Source of the DNA: JAEVLT01 sp964484065
GTDB taxonomy: Bacteria > Bacillota > Bacilli > Bacillales > Cytobacillaceae
DNA: 64,000 bases
Direction: 5' to 3'
NCBI GenBank assembly: GCA_964484065.1
Contig: CAZAEW010000009.1
Location: 27,615-91,614, forward strand
In this document: positions 48,283-57,053 of the stretch, piece by piece
How the letters are laid out: every line of letters begins with the position of its first letter
How positions within the stretch are numbered: position 1 is the stretch's first letter
Made by a program: the position numbers and the translations under genes
Notes under the pieces: generated by a model
Databases searched by the model: none
The model's input: only the letters and a program-made list of their open reading frames with translations
What the model was told of the DNA's origin: nothing

Positions 48283-50191
48283 ATTTTGAAAGATGATAAG
48301 GTACAGTGGTAACAACGATATTTTTATGTTTCATCAGCCATAATCTCAGCAGCAAAGCAGTTTGATTGTGCAATAAATTGTGCCACCACTTTTTAGGGAT
48401 AAACTGCGGAATAATGATATGAATTTGCCCCTGGTATTCCTCTTTTTCTTCAATTAAATGGATTAGTCTTGATAGCGGCTCCAGCACAGAACGGTATCTG
48501 CTTTTTAAGGTAACTAAACGGCATGGGGATCCCCATTCCTTCCACTTTACTTCTATTTTTTGAATGGATTGCTCGTCAAACCCAACATAAACCGCCAATA
48601 GGTTTTCATTTTCAATCCCTTTGGCAAACGACAGGGTGTTTTGCACAACGCGGTGAATCCCGGAAATGAGAACAATCGTAACAATCTTTTTAGGCTCTGG
48701 AAACATCGTTTGAACATTAATGCGGAGTTCATTGGCAACATCCACATAATGGTTGGAAATGGCTAATGAAAAAGCAACCAGGAGCGGAATAACGATTAAA
48801 ACAATCCATGCTCCTTCGGTAAATTTGGTAACGGCAAAAATGATTGCCACCGCAGTAGTAATACTTGCTCCGATGATATTTATAGTTATTTTTATTCCCC
48901 AATGCGGTCCCTTCACTCGTTTCCAGCGTTTAATTAAGCCAAATTGGGCTATTGTAAATGAAAGGAAAACGCCGATAGCATACAATGGAATGAGCGCATT
49001 TGTATGGGCTTGGAATGCAAAAATAAGCAAACATGCCGCCGATGCCAAGACAATAATGCCATTCGAATATCCTAACCGGTCTCCCCGGTTTGAAAGTCCC
49101 CGCGGCAGAAAACTGTCGGCTGCCACAATCGCAGCCAAATGAGAAAATCCAGTAAAGGTAGAGTTAGCAGCCAAAATCAACACAACAAACGTAAACCAGA
49201 TAATAATTTGATAGATGATCCCATGGCCAAAATAACTCTCCACCAGTTGCGATAGCATTGTATCGTGAGAATTCGGCGAAATCCCATTAACATATAAATG
49301 AAATGCGTATCCGATTAATGTTACCGAAGTAATGATCCCTAGGGTAATATAGGACTTTATCGCACTTCTTTGCTGCGGTTCTCTGAAAACAGGCACTGAG
49401 TTTGAGATCGTTTCAATCCCGGTTAGCGCAGAACAGGCTGCGCTGAAGGCCTTTAAAATTAATAAAATCGTTATTCCCTTAGGAACAGTTCCAAAGGGCG
49501 GTGTTGATGGCTGAATAAATCCATGACGAAATTCATTGAAAAATCCCGCTCCTATTACGATCATCATGCATACCATAAAACCGATGGTTGGCCAGGCAAA
49601 TATTTTCGCTGATTCTGCTACTCCTCTTAAATTGACAATGACGAGAATAAATACACATAAAATAGCCAGCACCGTCTCGTAAGGCCTGACAACCGGATAG
49701 GCAGAAGTAACTGCTTCCATTGCAGCTGAAACTGAAACAGCTACTGTCAGTATATAGTCAACCAGTAAGGAACTTGAAGCAATCAGAGATACCCACCGCT
49801 GCCTAAAGTTATCTTTTGCAATGGCATATGCTCCTCCGCCATTAGGGTAAGCTAATATTCCCATAATATATGAAAGTATGAGAATCGCTAATAACAAGAC
49901 TGTCGAAATTGTTATTGGGATAATGTACCACTTAGCGTTATTTCCTAATTGGATTAGCTCTGTCATTCCTGACTCTGGTCCATATGAAACAGAGGAATAC
50001 AAATCCGCTGAAAGGATCGGCAATGCAATAAACCAAATAATTTTATTGTGTTGAGCATTCAATTCAGACGTACGCATCGGCCTGCCAATTAATGCTCTTT
50101 TAACACTGCTGAAATTTGTTATAGAAAACCACAAAGCTGTAATGGAAAAAATGACTAATAATATTTCTAAAAAATCCGAAAGATGGCTCAC
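48281..50191 (-). CDS. kimA: KimA-type K+ (APC family) transporter
   Basis: 636 aa. About twelve membrane helices of the APC superfamily (ADLYSSVSYGPESGM, YPNGGGAYAIAKDNFRQRW, AACSALTGIETISNSVPVF, ANSTFTGFSHLAAIVAADSF) followed by a cytosolic C-terminal domain of about 150 residues. B. subtilis KimA (YdaO) is a high-affinity K+/H+ symporter regulated by c-di-AMP. The mRNA leader carries a c-di-AMP riboswitch (50430-50540), which confirms the assignment. The start is GTG 50191, seven bases after AAGGAAGGG. Expected control: off at high c-di-AMP, on at low K+. Confidence 0.93.
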   Translation of the reverse strand: MSHLSDFLEILLVIFSITALWFSITNFSSVKRALIGRPMRTSELNAQHNKIIWFIALPILSADLYSSVSYGPESGMTELIQLGNNAKWYIIPITISTVLLLAILILSYIMGILAYPNGGGAYAIAKDNFRQRWVSLIASSSLLVDYILTVAVSVSAAMEAVTSAYPVVRPYETVLAILCVFILVIVNLRGVAESAKIFAWPTIGFMVCMMIVIGAGFFNEFRHGFIQPSTPPFGTVPKGITILLILKAFSAACSALTGIETISNSVPVFREPQQRSAIKSYITLGIITSVTLIGYAFHLYVNGISPNSHDTMLSQLVESYFGHGIIYQIIIWFTFVVLILAANSTFTGFSHLAAIVAADSFLPRGLSNRGDRLGYSNGIIVLASAACLLIFAFQAHTNALIPLYAIGVFLSFTIAQFGLIKRWKRVKGPHWGIKITINIIGASITTAVAIIFAVTKFTEGAWIVLIVIPLLVAFSLAISNHYVDVANELRINVQTMFPEPKKIVTIVLISGIHRVVQNTLSFAKGIENENLLAVYVGFDEQSIQKIEVKWKEWGSPCRLVTLKSRYRSVLEPLSRLIHLIEEKEEYQGQIHIIIPQFIPKKWWHNLLHNQTALLLRLWLMKHKNIVVTTVPYHLSK

Positions 50192-50253
50192 TCTGCTTCC
50201 CTTCCTTAAAAAAAATAGACTCTTTCCGTATACTTTGTTGCTCTGAATAGCCT

Positions 50254-50296
50254 ATTCGGACTGCTTTCATGAAAAAAACTGGATTCCTGTCCGAAT
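50254..50296. repeat. solitary 43-nt element with 9-nt inverted arms, in the kimA leader
   Basis: ATTCGGACT (50254-50262), 25 bases, and TGTCCGAAT (50288-50296), with 8 of 9 arm bases complementary. Arm length, centre length and the GGAC...GTCC cores equal the units of both tandem arrays. It lies between the riboswitch terminator and the kimA start. Confidence 0.7.
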
Positions 50297-50368
50297 CAAG
50301 GGCCATAAGTTGAATGCTTGAAAATTAATGATGTGAAAAACAACAATCTTTACGAAAACAGCCAAAAA

Positions 50369-50406
50369 ATAAAAACACTAAGCATAACAAAAACTTAGTG
50401 TTTGAA
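50369..50406 (-). terminator. riboswitch-controlled terminator upstream of kimA
   Basis: On the minus strand AAACACTAAG and CTTAGTGTTT pair around TTTTTGTTATG and are followed by TTATTTTTT. It lies about 25-40 bases after the c-di-AMP aptamer. Confidence 0.85.
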
Positions 50407-50429
50407 TAGTAAATAATTAGAAAACCTCC

Positions 50430-50540
50430 TCTTTAAATGCCGACGAGGTTAGCTGCAGGATTCGGGTTTAAAGAGTTACCCTACCTTAAAAAGGATTCAC
50501 CCCAAAAAAAGTGGTTCCCCCGCTCTTTTTAGATTAGGCA
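50430..50540 (-). promoter_or_regulatory. c-di-AMP riboswitch (ydaO-type)
   Basis: On the minus strand the aptamer reads, in order, GAGCGGGGGAACCA, TTGGGGTGAATCC, GGTAGGGTAACTC, TTTAAACCCGAATCC and GCAGCTAACCTCGTCGGC. These are the conserved blocks of the ydaO-yuaA c-di-AMP riboswitch. Ligand binding should favour the terminator at 50369-50406 and turn off kimA. Confidence 0.95.
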
Positions 50541-50567
50541 ATTTTTGAAAATGATTTTGATAGATGT

Positions 50568-50596
50568 AATATATCTCCATCTCAAACAATTGTAAA
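50568..50596 (-). promoter_or_regulatory. sigma-A promoter of kimA
   Basis: On the minus strand TTTACA (50596-50591), 17 bases and TATATT (50573-50568). Transcription would start about 20 bases before the riboswitch. Confidence 0.65.
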
Positions 50597-50883
50597 GAAA
50601 AATATTTTTATAATCTTTAAGAATATTGGTTATACCTGGCAGTTAAAAAAAACTGATTCCTGTGAAAACAGAATTTCTGGCTGCCCGGCAATGGAAAAAG
50701 ACAGCGGGAATGCTGTTCCTTTTCCTAAATGGCTTGAAACATCGTTTGTTCCGTTAAATGCCACGGCACTTGTAGAGATGATAAAATTAGTTTTTTTCTA
50801 TTACCAAAACTAAAAAAGCTATCCTGAAACTCCAACAGGGCAGCTTTAGAAATACCGGAATATCCTTATCTGTTCATTCATTT
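50597..50883. other. intergenic region upstream of the kimA promoter
   Basis: No gene seen. AAAACAG...CTGTGAA-type and GACAGCGGGAATGCTGTTC-type short hairpins occur but none is convincing. It ends with the terminator at 50812-50848. Confidence 0.35.
50812..50848 (-). terminator. terminator of the small membrane-protein pair
   Basis: On the minus strand AAAGCTGCCCTG and CAGGATAGCTTT pair with one mismatch block and run into TTTTAGTTTT. Confidence 0.7.
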
Positions 50884-51354
50884 TCACTTGACCTTTGCCA
50901 CTCCCAGAGCCAAATGATCCCAGAGAATTTCCTCGACCAGTTTAACATTTGATGTGCCGCATTCGATGATTAAGATGATTTCGGAATGTTTTCCCCGCAA
51001 AAGCCTTTGTTTCTTTTTGATGACTTTAAAAATAAACAATCTGATTCCAAAGCCAAGCAAAGCCCCTATGCTTGCACCGATTAATCCCCAATAAATCGGA
51101 CCCCATTTCAAGATAAATCCGATGCTTGCTCCAATCACTGCAAAGGCCGTCGCCAGCGCCGCCGCAATGTCAACGAGCGATATTCCGTCTGAGCGGTGAA
51201 GAGAATCAAAGAGTTTTCTTTCCTCTAAACGATTGTCAAGCGGAACGGCAAAGATTTGTTCCTTTAATACCCCGTTTTTTTCCAGCTTCGCAATAGCTAA
51301 TTCCAAGTAATTTGTATTTTCAAAAGTGGAGAATACTTGCATCGCTTCACTCAA
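50884..51354 (-). CDS. membrane-hairpin protein (156 aa)
   Basis: An N-terminal soluble segment (residues about 5-50, FENTNYLELAIAKLEKNGVL, IFAVPLD) is followed by two Gly- and Ala-rich membrane helices (IAAALATAFAVIGASIGFIL, GLIGASIGALLGFGIRLFIF) and a cytosolic tail (RGKHSEIILIIECGTSNVKL). Small proteins with a ferredoxin-like part and a central glycine-rich helix pair are common in stress contexts, but I do not recognise a family. The start is uncertain: TTG 51354 overlaps the stop of the upstream gene, and ATG 51342 is possible. Translationally coupled to the upstream gene. Confidence 0.65.
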   Translation of the reverse strand: MSEAMQVFSTFENTNYLELAIAKLEKNGVLKEQIFAVPLDNRLEERKLFDSLHRSDGISLVDIAAALATAFAVIGASIGFILKWGPIYWGLIGASIGALLGFGIRLFIFKVIKKKQRLLRGKHSEIILIIECGTSNVKLVEEILWDHLALGVAKVK

Positions 51355-52135
51355 CTTTCTTTCCCTTACAAATTGAAAAACGGGGGCTTTGGTAATTTTC
51401 TTTCAAAAAGCTGCTAAGTTCATTTTCAAAAAGCTTGTTATTTTCAACTGCATTTATATAAGCATCATAGGTGGCAAATCCATATATGGATGGGAAAAAC
51501 AACAGCCACTCCCAATTCAGCACCTTTGTTGCCTCGTTAATTTTTCCAAGGAACAGAAGGGAGATAGCTTCAAGGCCGCGGGAATAATAAGCAAAAATGA
51601 TGACCCAGATGACAATAAAAAAGGCGGTAACAATTCGATGAATATACAGCTGGCCAAGACCGGGAACAAATAGAGACCAAATGATGGAAAGGGATGGTTT
51701 TCGTTTATCCAAGTAATTAATCTCCATTGAGCCAATACTAAATGAATTATAGCGGTGATTTTCATGGGCAGTAAGGAGGTAGACTCGATTAAGATCAACG
51801 GTTGTCCGGTGACTGTCCCAAATGGCGAAAATATAAACAGGAATATAGATTAACATCCAGCGTGTATTTAAAACATCTTTAGCCATATCAATCCGTCCCT
51901 GAAAGGAATAGATCATCGCCAAATTTATATGGGCGTTCATATTGACGACCACTTCCCAAATAAATAAAACAAAGCCGCGCAGATATTTTGAAAGAAGCAA
52001 ATGGCCGAAGCCCGGAAATGCAGCCGACCACCAAGAGATTATGAACGGATTACGTAAATGCAGCTGGGTTGTACCCAGTGTGCTGACGAAGGCTGTGTAC
52101 CGCCTGGCCGTATTATCATTCACAAAATTATCCAT
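51347..52135 (-). CDS. membrane protein with an internal tandem duplication (262 aa)
   Basis: Two homologous halves, residues about 27-118 and 145-237. Each begins with a small-residue segment ending in a PG(F/L)G(H/Q)L motif (SAAFPGFGHLLLSKYLRGF; SLFVPGLGQLYIHRIVTAF), has a membrane helix pair, the linker GRIDMAKDVLNTRWMLIYIP or GKINEATKVLNWEWLLFFPS, and ends WDSHRTTVDLN or YDAYINAVENN. Each half resembles the TM2-like fold. GGGGTGGGAAG precedes ATG 52135. It is coupled to the gene at 50884. Function unknown. Confidence 0.7.
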   Translation of the reverse strand: MDNFVNDNTARRYTAFVSTLGTTQLHLRNPFIISWWSAAFPGFGHLLLSKYLRGFVLFIWEVVVNMNAHINLAMIYSFQGRIDMAKDVLNTRWMLIYIPVYIFAIWDSHRTTVDLNRVYLLTAHENHRYNSFSIGSMEINYLDKRKPSLSIIWSLFVPGLGQLYIHRIVTAFFIVIWVIIFAYYSRGLEAISLLFLGKINEATKVLNWEWLLFFPSIYGFATYDAYINAVENNKLFENELSSFLKENYQSPRFSICKGKKVE

Positions 52136-52223
52136 CTTCCCACCCCAATGCTAAGCAGAGTATCTCTTATTAATTTCCCTCCAAAATGTAAATTTATTTG
52201 AATCCAAGGAAGAATTTTCAATC

Positions 52224-52258
52224 AAAAAAAACGCTCAGCACAAAGGGAGGGCGTTTTT
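52224..52258 (-). terminator. terminator of the 52.3-54.6 kb operon
   Basis: On the minus strand AAAAACGCCC and GAGCGTTTTT pair (with a G-U) and run into a T run of eight. Confidence 0.8.
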
Positions 52259-52308
52259 AAAGGAAAAAAATAAATCTTGTAGAAACGATGGAGAAGTGAA
52301 TAAGTTGT

Positions 52309-52551
52309 TTATTTTGGTTTCTTTGTATTTTCACGAATGACCCAGATTAACAAAATAATCCCTGCAAGCATGATAGAAATCCAAAACGTTTGGGTAAACC
52401 AAAATATCATATGATGATGCATCTCTTGCCTTCCCATCATCATTCCCATCATACTCGGGGGAAACCACATCATCCTGATCACAAAAAGCAATAATGAAAG
52501 ACCGTGGAAAATTAATATTGCCAAAAAAATGGCCGCTAATAACCGTTTCAT
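52309..52551 (-). CDS. small two-TM protein downstream of a two-component system
   Basis: 80 aa: two membrane helices (residues about 3-25 and 50-72) around a Met- and His-rich stretch (MMWFPPSMMGMMMGRQEMHH). A Met/His-rich external loop is a common sign of Cu or Ag binding, but this is inference. I chose ATG 52551 (MKRLLAAI) behind AAAGGTGAG. Twelve bases after the regulator stop, so it belongs to that operon. Confidence 0.65.
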   Translation of the reverse strand: MKRLLAAIFLAILIFHGLSLLLFVIRMMWFPPSMMGMMMGRQEMHHHMIFWFTQTFWISIMLAGIILLIWVIRENTKKPK

Positions 52552-52562
52552 TGTTCTCACCT

Positions 52563-53237
52563 TTATTCCACTTTATAGCCAATGCCCCAAACTGTTTTAA
52601 TCAATGTTTTTTCAATCCCGAAAGCATGCAATTTTTCACGGAGATTTTTAATATGAGAATCAATGGTGCGGTCATCCCCCATAAAATCGATCCCCCAAAT
52701 TCTCTCAACCAATTGCTCTCTTGAAAAAACGGTTCCTTTATGCAAAATCAACACTTCGAGCAGGTCAAATTCGGTTTGGGTTAAATTCATTTTATGCTCT
52801 TGAAACATGACAACCCGTGACGTCCGATTGATCAGCAGTCCTTTATATTTAAGAATGTCATCTTTTTCAGCAGACTTTTGTGTCCTTCTTATTAATGCTT
52901 TAACCCTCGCCATCAATTCTGCTTCTTCAAACGGTTTAACAAGATAATCATCCGCTCCGGCAGATAATCCTAAAACTTTATCTTCCAAGGCTCCCTTTGC
53001 TGTCAATAAAATAATCGGGACGCTCGAGATCTTTCTCACTTGTTTAATCGTCTCCCAGCCATCCATAACAGGCATCATGACATCTAATAGCAGCAGATCA
53101 TAATCGTTTTGCAGAACTTTTTCGCAGGCTTCTTTTCCATTAGCTGCTTCTTCAATATAATAGTTCTCTTGCTGCAGATAAATTCGCAGCAGCTGCCTCA
53201 TTTCCGTTTCATCATCAACAACGAGTATCCTATTCAT
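52563..53237 (-). CDS. OmpR/PhoB-family response regulator
   Basis: 224 aa. Receiver MNRILVVDDETEMRQLLRIY with phospho-Asp in DYDLLLLDVMMP and Lys in GADDYLVKPFE; winged helix with VFSREQLVERIWG and DDRTIDSHIKNLREKL. It is encoded downstream of its kinase and overlaps it by eight bases. I chose ATG 53237 (MNRILVVD) over the longer frame. Targets unknown; the small Met/His-rich protein downstream may be one. Confidence 0.9.
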   Translation of the reverse strand: MNRILVVDDETEMRQLLRIYLQQENYYIEEAANGKEACEKVLQNDYDLLLLDVMMPVMDGWETIKQVRKISSVPIILLTAKGALEDKVLGLSAGADDYLVKPFEEAELMARVKALIRRTQKSAEKDDILKYKGLLINRTSRVVMFQEHKMNLTQTEFDLLEVLILHKGTVFSREQLVERIWGIDFMGDDRTIDSHIKNLREKLHAFGIEKTLIKTVWGIGYKVE

Positions 53238-54618
53238 CGGTATTCTCCTTTGGCAGGTAAATCGAAAATGTTGACCCGCTTCCATCAACACTCTTCACCT
53301 TGATTTCACCATGATGTGCTTCAATCAGTTGTTTTACTATATAGAGTCCTAAACCGGTGCCGCCGGTTTTTCTAGCTCTCGATTTTTCAACCCGATAAAA
53401 GCGATCCCAAATTTTAGGGATTTCCCGGGCAGGAATTCCGATTCCCGTATCTGCAATCTCAATAACCACATTTTGATGATGGTGATACGTACGGATGGAG
53501 ACTTCACCTTCATCCGTATACTTAATGGCATTCTCAATAAGATTGTAAACCGCCTGTTCCAGTCTGATCTGATCAATACTCGTATCGGGTATTTCTTCCG
53601 AAATTTGGACTTTTATTCTGATTCCTTTCTTTTCGGCCATCGGCAGCAGACTGCCAGCAGCTTTTTTCACTGAGTTATTGATATTGGCAATTTCTTTATT
53701 TAACTGAAACCTGCCCCCTTGAAGCTTGCTCATTTCAAATAAATCATTGATAAGATAGGAAATTCGGTTTGTTTCCCGATTGATGATCGAAAGATACTCT
53801 GCTTGTTCATCCGCACTTTTGATGATTCCTTTGCTAAGAACGTCACTGTAGCCCTTAATATACGTTAGCGGGGTGCGAAGTTCATGGGAAACAGCCGATA
53901 AAAATTCATTTCTTGTCTCTTCGTAATGCTGCAGCCTCTCTCCCAACTGCTGAATCGAATGGGCGAGCTGGGCCATTTCGTCATTTCCTGCCGCCGGAAT
54001 CACCTGCTTATATTCCCCTCGGGCCATTGAATTCGTTGCATCCTTCATCGTTAAAAGCGGATGGGTTATTTTTCGTGAAAGAATTCCAATTAGACCAAAA
54101 GCTAAGAAAACCGTTCCCAAACTTGTTATCAAAATAAGAATTTTTAAGATTGATACCGTTTCCCGTAAGTTGTTGGAAGGATAATACATATAAATGAATC
54201 CTTTGTCTCCTCCGATGTTGGATACTGCTATAATATATTTATCGGTTCTCCAATGTTGATCGATGATGTAATTTGCCGGTCCGTTTCTTTTATGATGCAA
54301 AGCGTTCTTCATGGCTGCATCTGGAATGACGGATGAGCCGAGAATCTTGCGGTCCTTGTCCGTGATTAATACATGGCTTGTTCCGCCCTTTTCCATTGAA
54401 AGAATATGATTGATCATTTCAGGAGTGTAGTCATCTTTTAGCGCTTTTGCGTGATTGCTCCCGAGAATAAGTAAATCCTTGCTGACAAAGTCTACGAACA
54501 AATTTGTAAAGACCCCATATAACAGAAAGCCTAAAAGTAATAATAACGTTAAAAAAACAGCACTGAACGACAAACCTAACTTTAGCGAAATCCGATTGAA
54601 AATGGCACCTTTTCTCAT
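53230..54618 (-). CDS. sensor histidine kinase with HAMP
   Basis: 462 aa. Two membrane helices (residues about 15-40 and 170-190) enclose an external domain of about 130 residues. HAMP follows, then HisKA (FLSAVSHELRTPLTYIKGYS) and HATPase (NLIENAIKYTDEG, IADTGIGIPAREIP, GTGLGLYIVKQLIEAHHGE). I chose ATG 54618 because AAGGAG lies seven bases upstream; the open frame runs further to 54798 but without a ribosome site and with unlikely composition. Partner of the regulator at 52563. Confidence 0.87.
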   Translation of the reverse strand: MRKGAIFNRISLKLGLSFSAVFLTLLLLLGFLLYGVFTNLFVDFVSKDLLILGSNHAKALKDDYTPEMINHILSMEKGGTSHVLITDKDRKILGSSVIPDAAMKNALHHKRNGPANYIIDQHWRTDKYIIAVSNIGGDKGFIYMYYPSNNLRETVSILKILILITSLGTVFLAFGLIGILSRKITHPLLTMKDATNSMARGEYKQVIPAAGNDEMAQLAHSIQQLGERLQHYEETRNEFLSAVSHELRTPLTYIKGYSDVLSKGIIKSADEQAEYLSIINRETNRISYLINDLFEMSKLQGGRFQLNKEIANINNSVKKAAGSLLPMAEKKGIRIKVQISEEIPDTSIDQIRLEQAVYNLIENAIKYTDEGEVSIRTYHHHQNVVIEIADTGIGIPAREIPKIWDRFYRVEKSRARKTGGTGLGLYIVKQLIEAHHGEIKVKSVDGSGSTFSIYLPKENTDE

Positions 54619-54870
54619 CTTGCCGCTCCTTAACATATTAAAATCCAGTCTTAATTTTAGCAGGAAACTATGGAGAAAGTATGAAAAAAAAACATACATG
54701 AGTCTCAACCTCCGACCCATGTATGGAAATAAAAAAATATGAACAATAAACCAACATAATAAAGGCGGTGTGAGCGGAGCAAAGTTAAACTTTTTCAAAG
54801 AAGAAGATACTATTCCTCGCTTTTGCTGATTAAAATCAACATAACTTTTGCGCAGCTCCGCCCCTTTTCC

Positions 54871-54897
54871 AAAAGGACCTCATTGGTCCTTTTTCGT
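54871..54897 (-). terminator. terminator of the second two-component operon
   Basis: On the minus strand AAAAGGACC and GGTCCTTTT pair around AATGA, overlapping the end of the kinase gene. Confidence 0.65.
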
Positions 54898-56265
54898 TTC
54901 TGATTGATTGGATGGCAAGAGCAATTCCACCTCTGTCCCCACGCCTTCTTTGCTGTTAATTTTGATTGTTCCTTTATGCAGTTTCACGATGCTTTTGGCA
55001 ATATACAGACCCAATCCCGTGCCTCCCGTTTCTCTGCTCCTTGCCTTATCGACACGGTATAAACGCTCAAAAATATTTTCAATTTCATTCTCAGGAATGC
55101 CAATCCCGTGATCCTTTACGCAAATCCGAACATTCTGCCCGCTTCTCTCCAAGATAACCTCAATTTTATCATGGCTGTATTTCATAGCATTATCGAGTAA
55201 GATAACGATCACTTGTTTCATTTTCAACTCATCAGCAGCAATCATGATTGGCCGTTCTGAAAAATGGAGGACGATTTCCCTTCTGTATACATCTTTAAGC
55301 TGTTTTAAAATATCTTGGCACAAGGTTACTAAATTGATTTCCTTTATTTCTAAAGTCCCTTCACCTTCTAAAGAGGCCAGGCCGAGAAAAGTTTCCGTCA
55401 TTTTTTGCATTCTTGTGGCTTCAGAGTATATCGCTTCAATGGCTTCATTCGCCATTTCCTGATCTTGAATCCCATGTCTTCTCAGTAAATTGGCATAACT
55501 CTTGATAATGGTCAGCGGCGTTTTTAATTCATGGGAGGCATCCGATACAAATTGCGATTGTTTCTCCAAATTTTTTTCAAGCCTGTCTATCATTCGATTA
55601 AATGTTTTTGCCATTTTGTGCAATTCATCGTTCGTATCATTTTGGATGTTTATTTTCTTAGGAATACCGCTCTTTTCAATATCCTCCATCGTTTTAATCA
55701 TACTGGCGATTGGCTTCATGATTATACTTGAGAGCCATCTGCCTCCCAGTAATGACAGCAGGACAGCAAAAATCGTACATCCCGCCATAATCCAAATCAG
55801 GAGGTCTTTTCTCATTTCCAGGCCGGTTAATTGCTTCCCTATCTCCAAGGTCCCCAGAATTTGATTGCCTTCTTTTATCGGAATTCGCGAAACCAACACC
55901 TGCTTTTCCTGCCCGCTGATCACAAGCGGCAATCGTTCCGATTCTTTCTTGCCGGCATATTTCCCCGTTACTTTTTTCGCAAAAGCAGGATCATTCGTTA
56001 CTTGATAAGCTGTTTTATTGCCCGGGAGAACAATTCGGATAAAAGAATGACGGGTCAAATTTTTTGATAATTTGTTTTCAATGGCAGAAGTCGGTTCGTT
56101 CAGACTTACATCTTCCAAAATGTCGGCACCCACTTGATAAAGGGCGGATTTTTCCATATTAACGGCAGTTGTCATAAACGAGATAAACACAAAAACATTG
56201 ATCAACACTAATATGAAAAGAATCCATGCAGTTGTTAACAGATTTATCTTTGTCGCTGTCTTCAT
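54880..56265 (-). CDS. sensor histidine kinase with HAMP
   Basis: 461 aa. N-terminal membrane helix (residues about 10-32), external domain to about 155, second helix (LLIWIMAGCTIFAVLLSLLG), HAMP, HisKA (FVSDASHELKTPLTIIKSYA), N-box (VILLDNAMKYS), G1 (VKDHGIGIPENEIE) and G2 (GTGLGLYIAKSIVKLHKG). Encoded five bases after the response regulator. The signal sensed is unknown. Confidence 0.9.
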   Translation of the reverse strand: MKTATKINLLTTAWILFILVLINVFVFISFMTTAVNMEKSALYQVGADILEDVSLNEPTSAIENKLSKNLTRHSFIRIVLPGNKTAYQVTNDPAFAKKVTGKYAGKKESERLPLVISGQEKQVLVSRIPIKEGNQILGTLEIGKQLTGLEMRKDLLIWIMAGCTIFAVLLSLLGGRWLSSIIMKPIASMIKTMEDIEKSGIPKKINIQNDTNDELHKMAKTFNRMIDRLEKNLEKQSQFVSDASHELKTPLTIIKSYANLLRRHGIQDQEMANEAIEAIYSEATRMQKMTETFLGLASLEGEGTLEIKEINLVTLCQDILKQLKDVYRREIVLHFSERPIMIAADELKMKQVIVILLDNAMKYSHDKIEVILERSGQNVRICVKDHGIGIPENEIENIFERLYRVDKARSRETGGTGLGLYIAKSIVKLHKGTIKINSKEGVGTEVELLLPSNQSETKKDQ

Positions 56266-56270
56266 TCTGA

Positions 56271-56957
56271 TTACTCCTTAACAGTGTATCCAATCCCTCT
56301 CACTGTACTGATGAGCGGCTTGGGAAATCCTTCATCAACCTTTTTTCGAAGATGCCTGATAAAAACATCGATTACATTTGTTTCGCCCTCATATTCATAG
56401 CCCCAGACATTTACTAAAATATTTTCCCGGGTGACCACTTTATTTTTATTCAAAATCAAATAGACAAGGAGATCATACTCCTTTGGAGTTAAGATAATCA
56501 CTTGTCCGGCACGGGTCACTTCCCTCGTTTCTGTATTAATGGCCAGGTCTCCGAATGTTAAAACGGCTTCTCCATCATTCATACTTTGTTTCGAATAATG
56601 CCGCAGGCAGGAACGGATTCTTGCCAAGAGTTCTTCGATCTCAAAAGGCTTTGTTATATAATCATTTGCCCCGTGGTCCAGTCCGGCTACTTTATCAAAG
56701 GTCGTATCCCTTGCTGTTAAGAGTATAACCGGAAGAAAGCTATTCACCTTTCGAATCCTTCGTAAAACTTCAAATCCGCTCAATTCCGGAAGCATGACAT
56801 CCAATAAAACGAGATCTATATCTTTATGTAATGCTGTTTCTAATCCTGTTTTTCCGTCATATACGACGGTTACTTCATATCCTTCATATTCAAGCTCAAC
56901 CTTTAAAACACGTGCGATTTGCAGCTCATCTTCCACAACTAAAATATGTGTTTTCAT
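56271..56957 (-). CDS. OmpR/PhoB-family response regulator
   Basis: 228 aa. Receiver MKTHILVVEDELQIARVLKV with phospho-Asp in DIDLVLLDVMLPELSG and Lys in NDYITKPFE; winged helix with LTPKEYDLLVYLILNKNKVV and NVIDVFIRHLRKKVDEG. I chose ATG 56957; ATG 56960 and the frame to 56972 are also possible. GGAGG lies upstream. First gene of the pair with the kinase at 54880. Confidence 0.9.
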   Translation of the reverse strand: MKTHILVVEDELQIARVLKVELEYEGYEVTVVYDGKTGLETALHKDIDLVLLDVMLPELSGFEVLRRIRKVNSFLPVILLTARDTTFDKVAGLDHGANDYITKPFEIEELLARIRSCLRHYSKQSMNDGEAVLTFGDLAINTETREVTRAGQVIILTPKEYDLLVYLILNKNKVVTRENILVNVWGYEYEGETNVIDVFIRHLRKKVDEGFPKPLISTVRGIGYTVKE

Positions 56958-57012
56958 CATGCATTCCTCCATATTTACAATGTATCACATTAAAGCTGCA
57001 GTTAAAAAGATA

Positions 57013-57049
57013 AAAGGCGGTCAGATCTTAAACCGATCCGCCCGCCTTT
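57013..57049 (-). terminator. terminator of spoVR
   Basis: On the minus strand AAAGGCGGGCGGATC and GATCTGACCGCCTTT pair with one mismatch block and are followed by TATCTTTTT. Confidence 0.8.
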
Positions 57050-57053
57050 ATTT

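Noticed and set aside
54618..54798. 60-residue N-terminal extension of the sensor kinase
   Set aside because: It has no ribosome site and an unlikely composition; AAGGAG fits ATG 54618.
54772..54868. large hairpin GCGGAGC...GCTCCGC
   Set aside because: The arms are imperfect and about 70 bases apart; I could not support a function.
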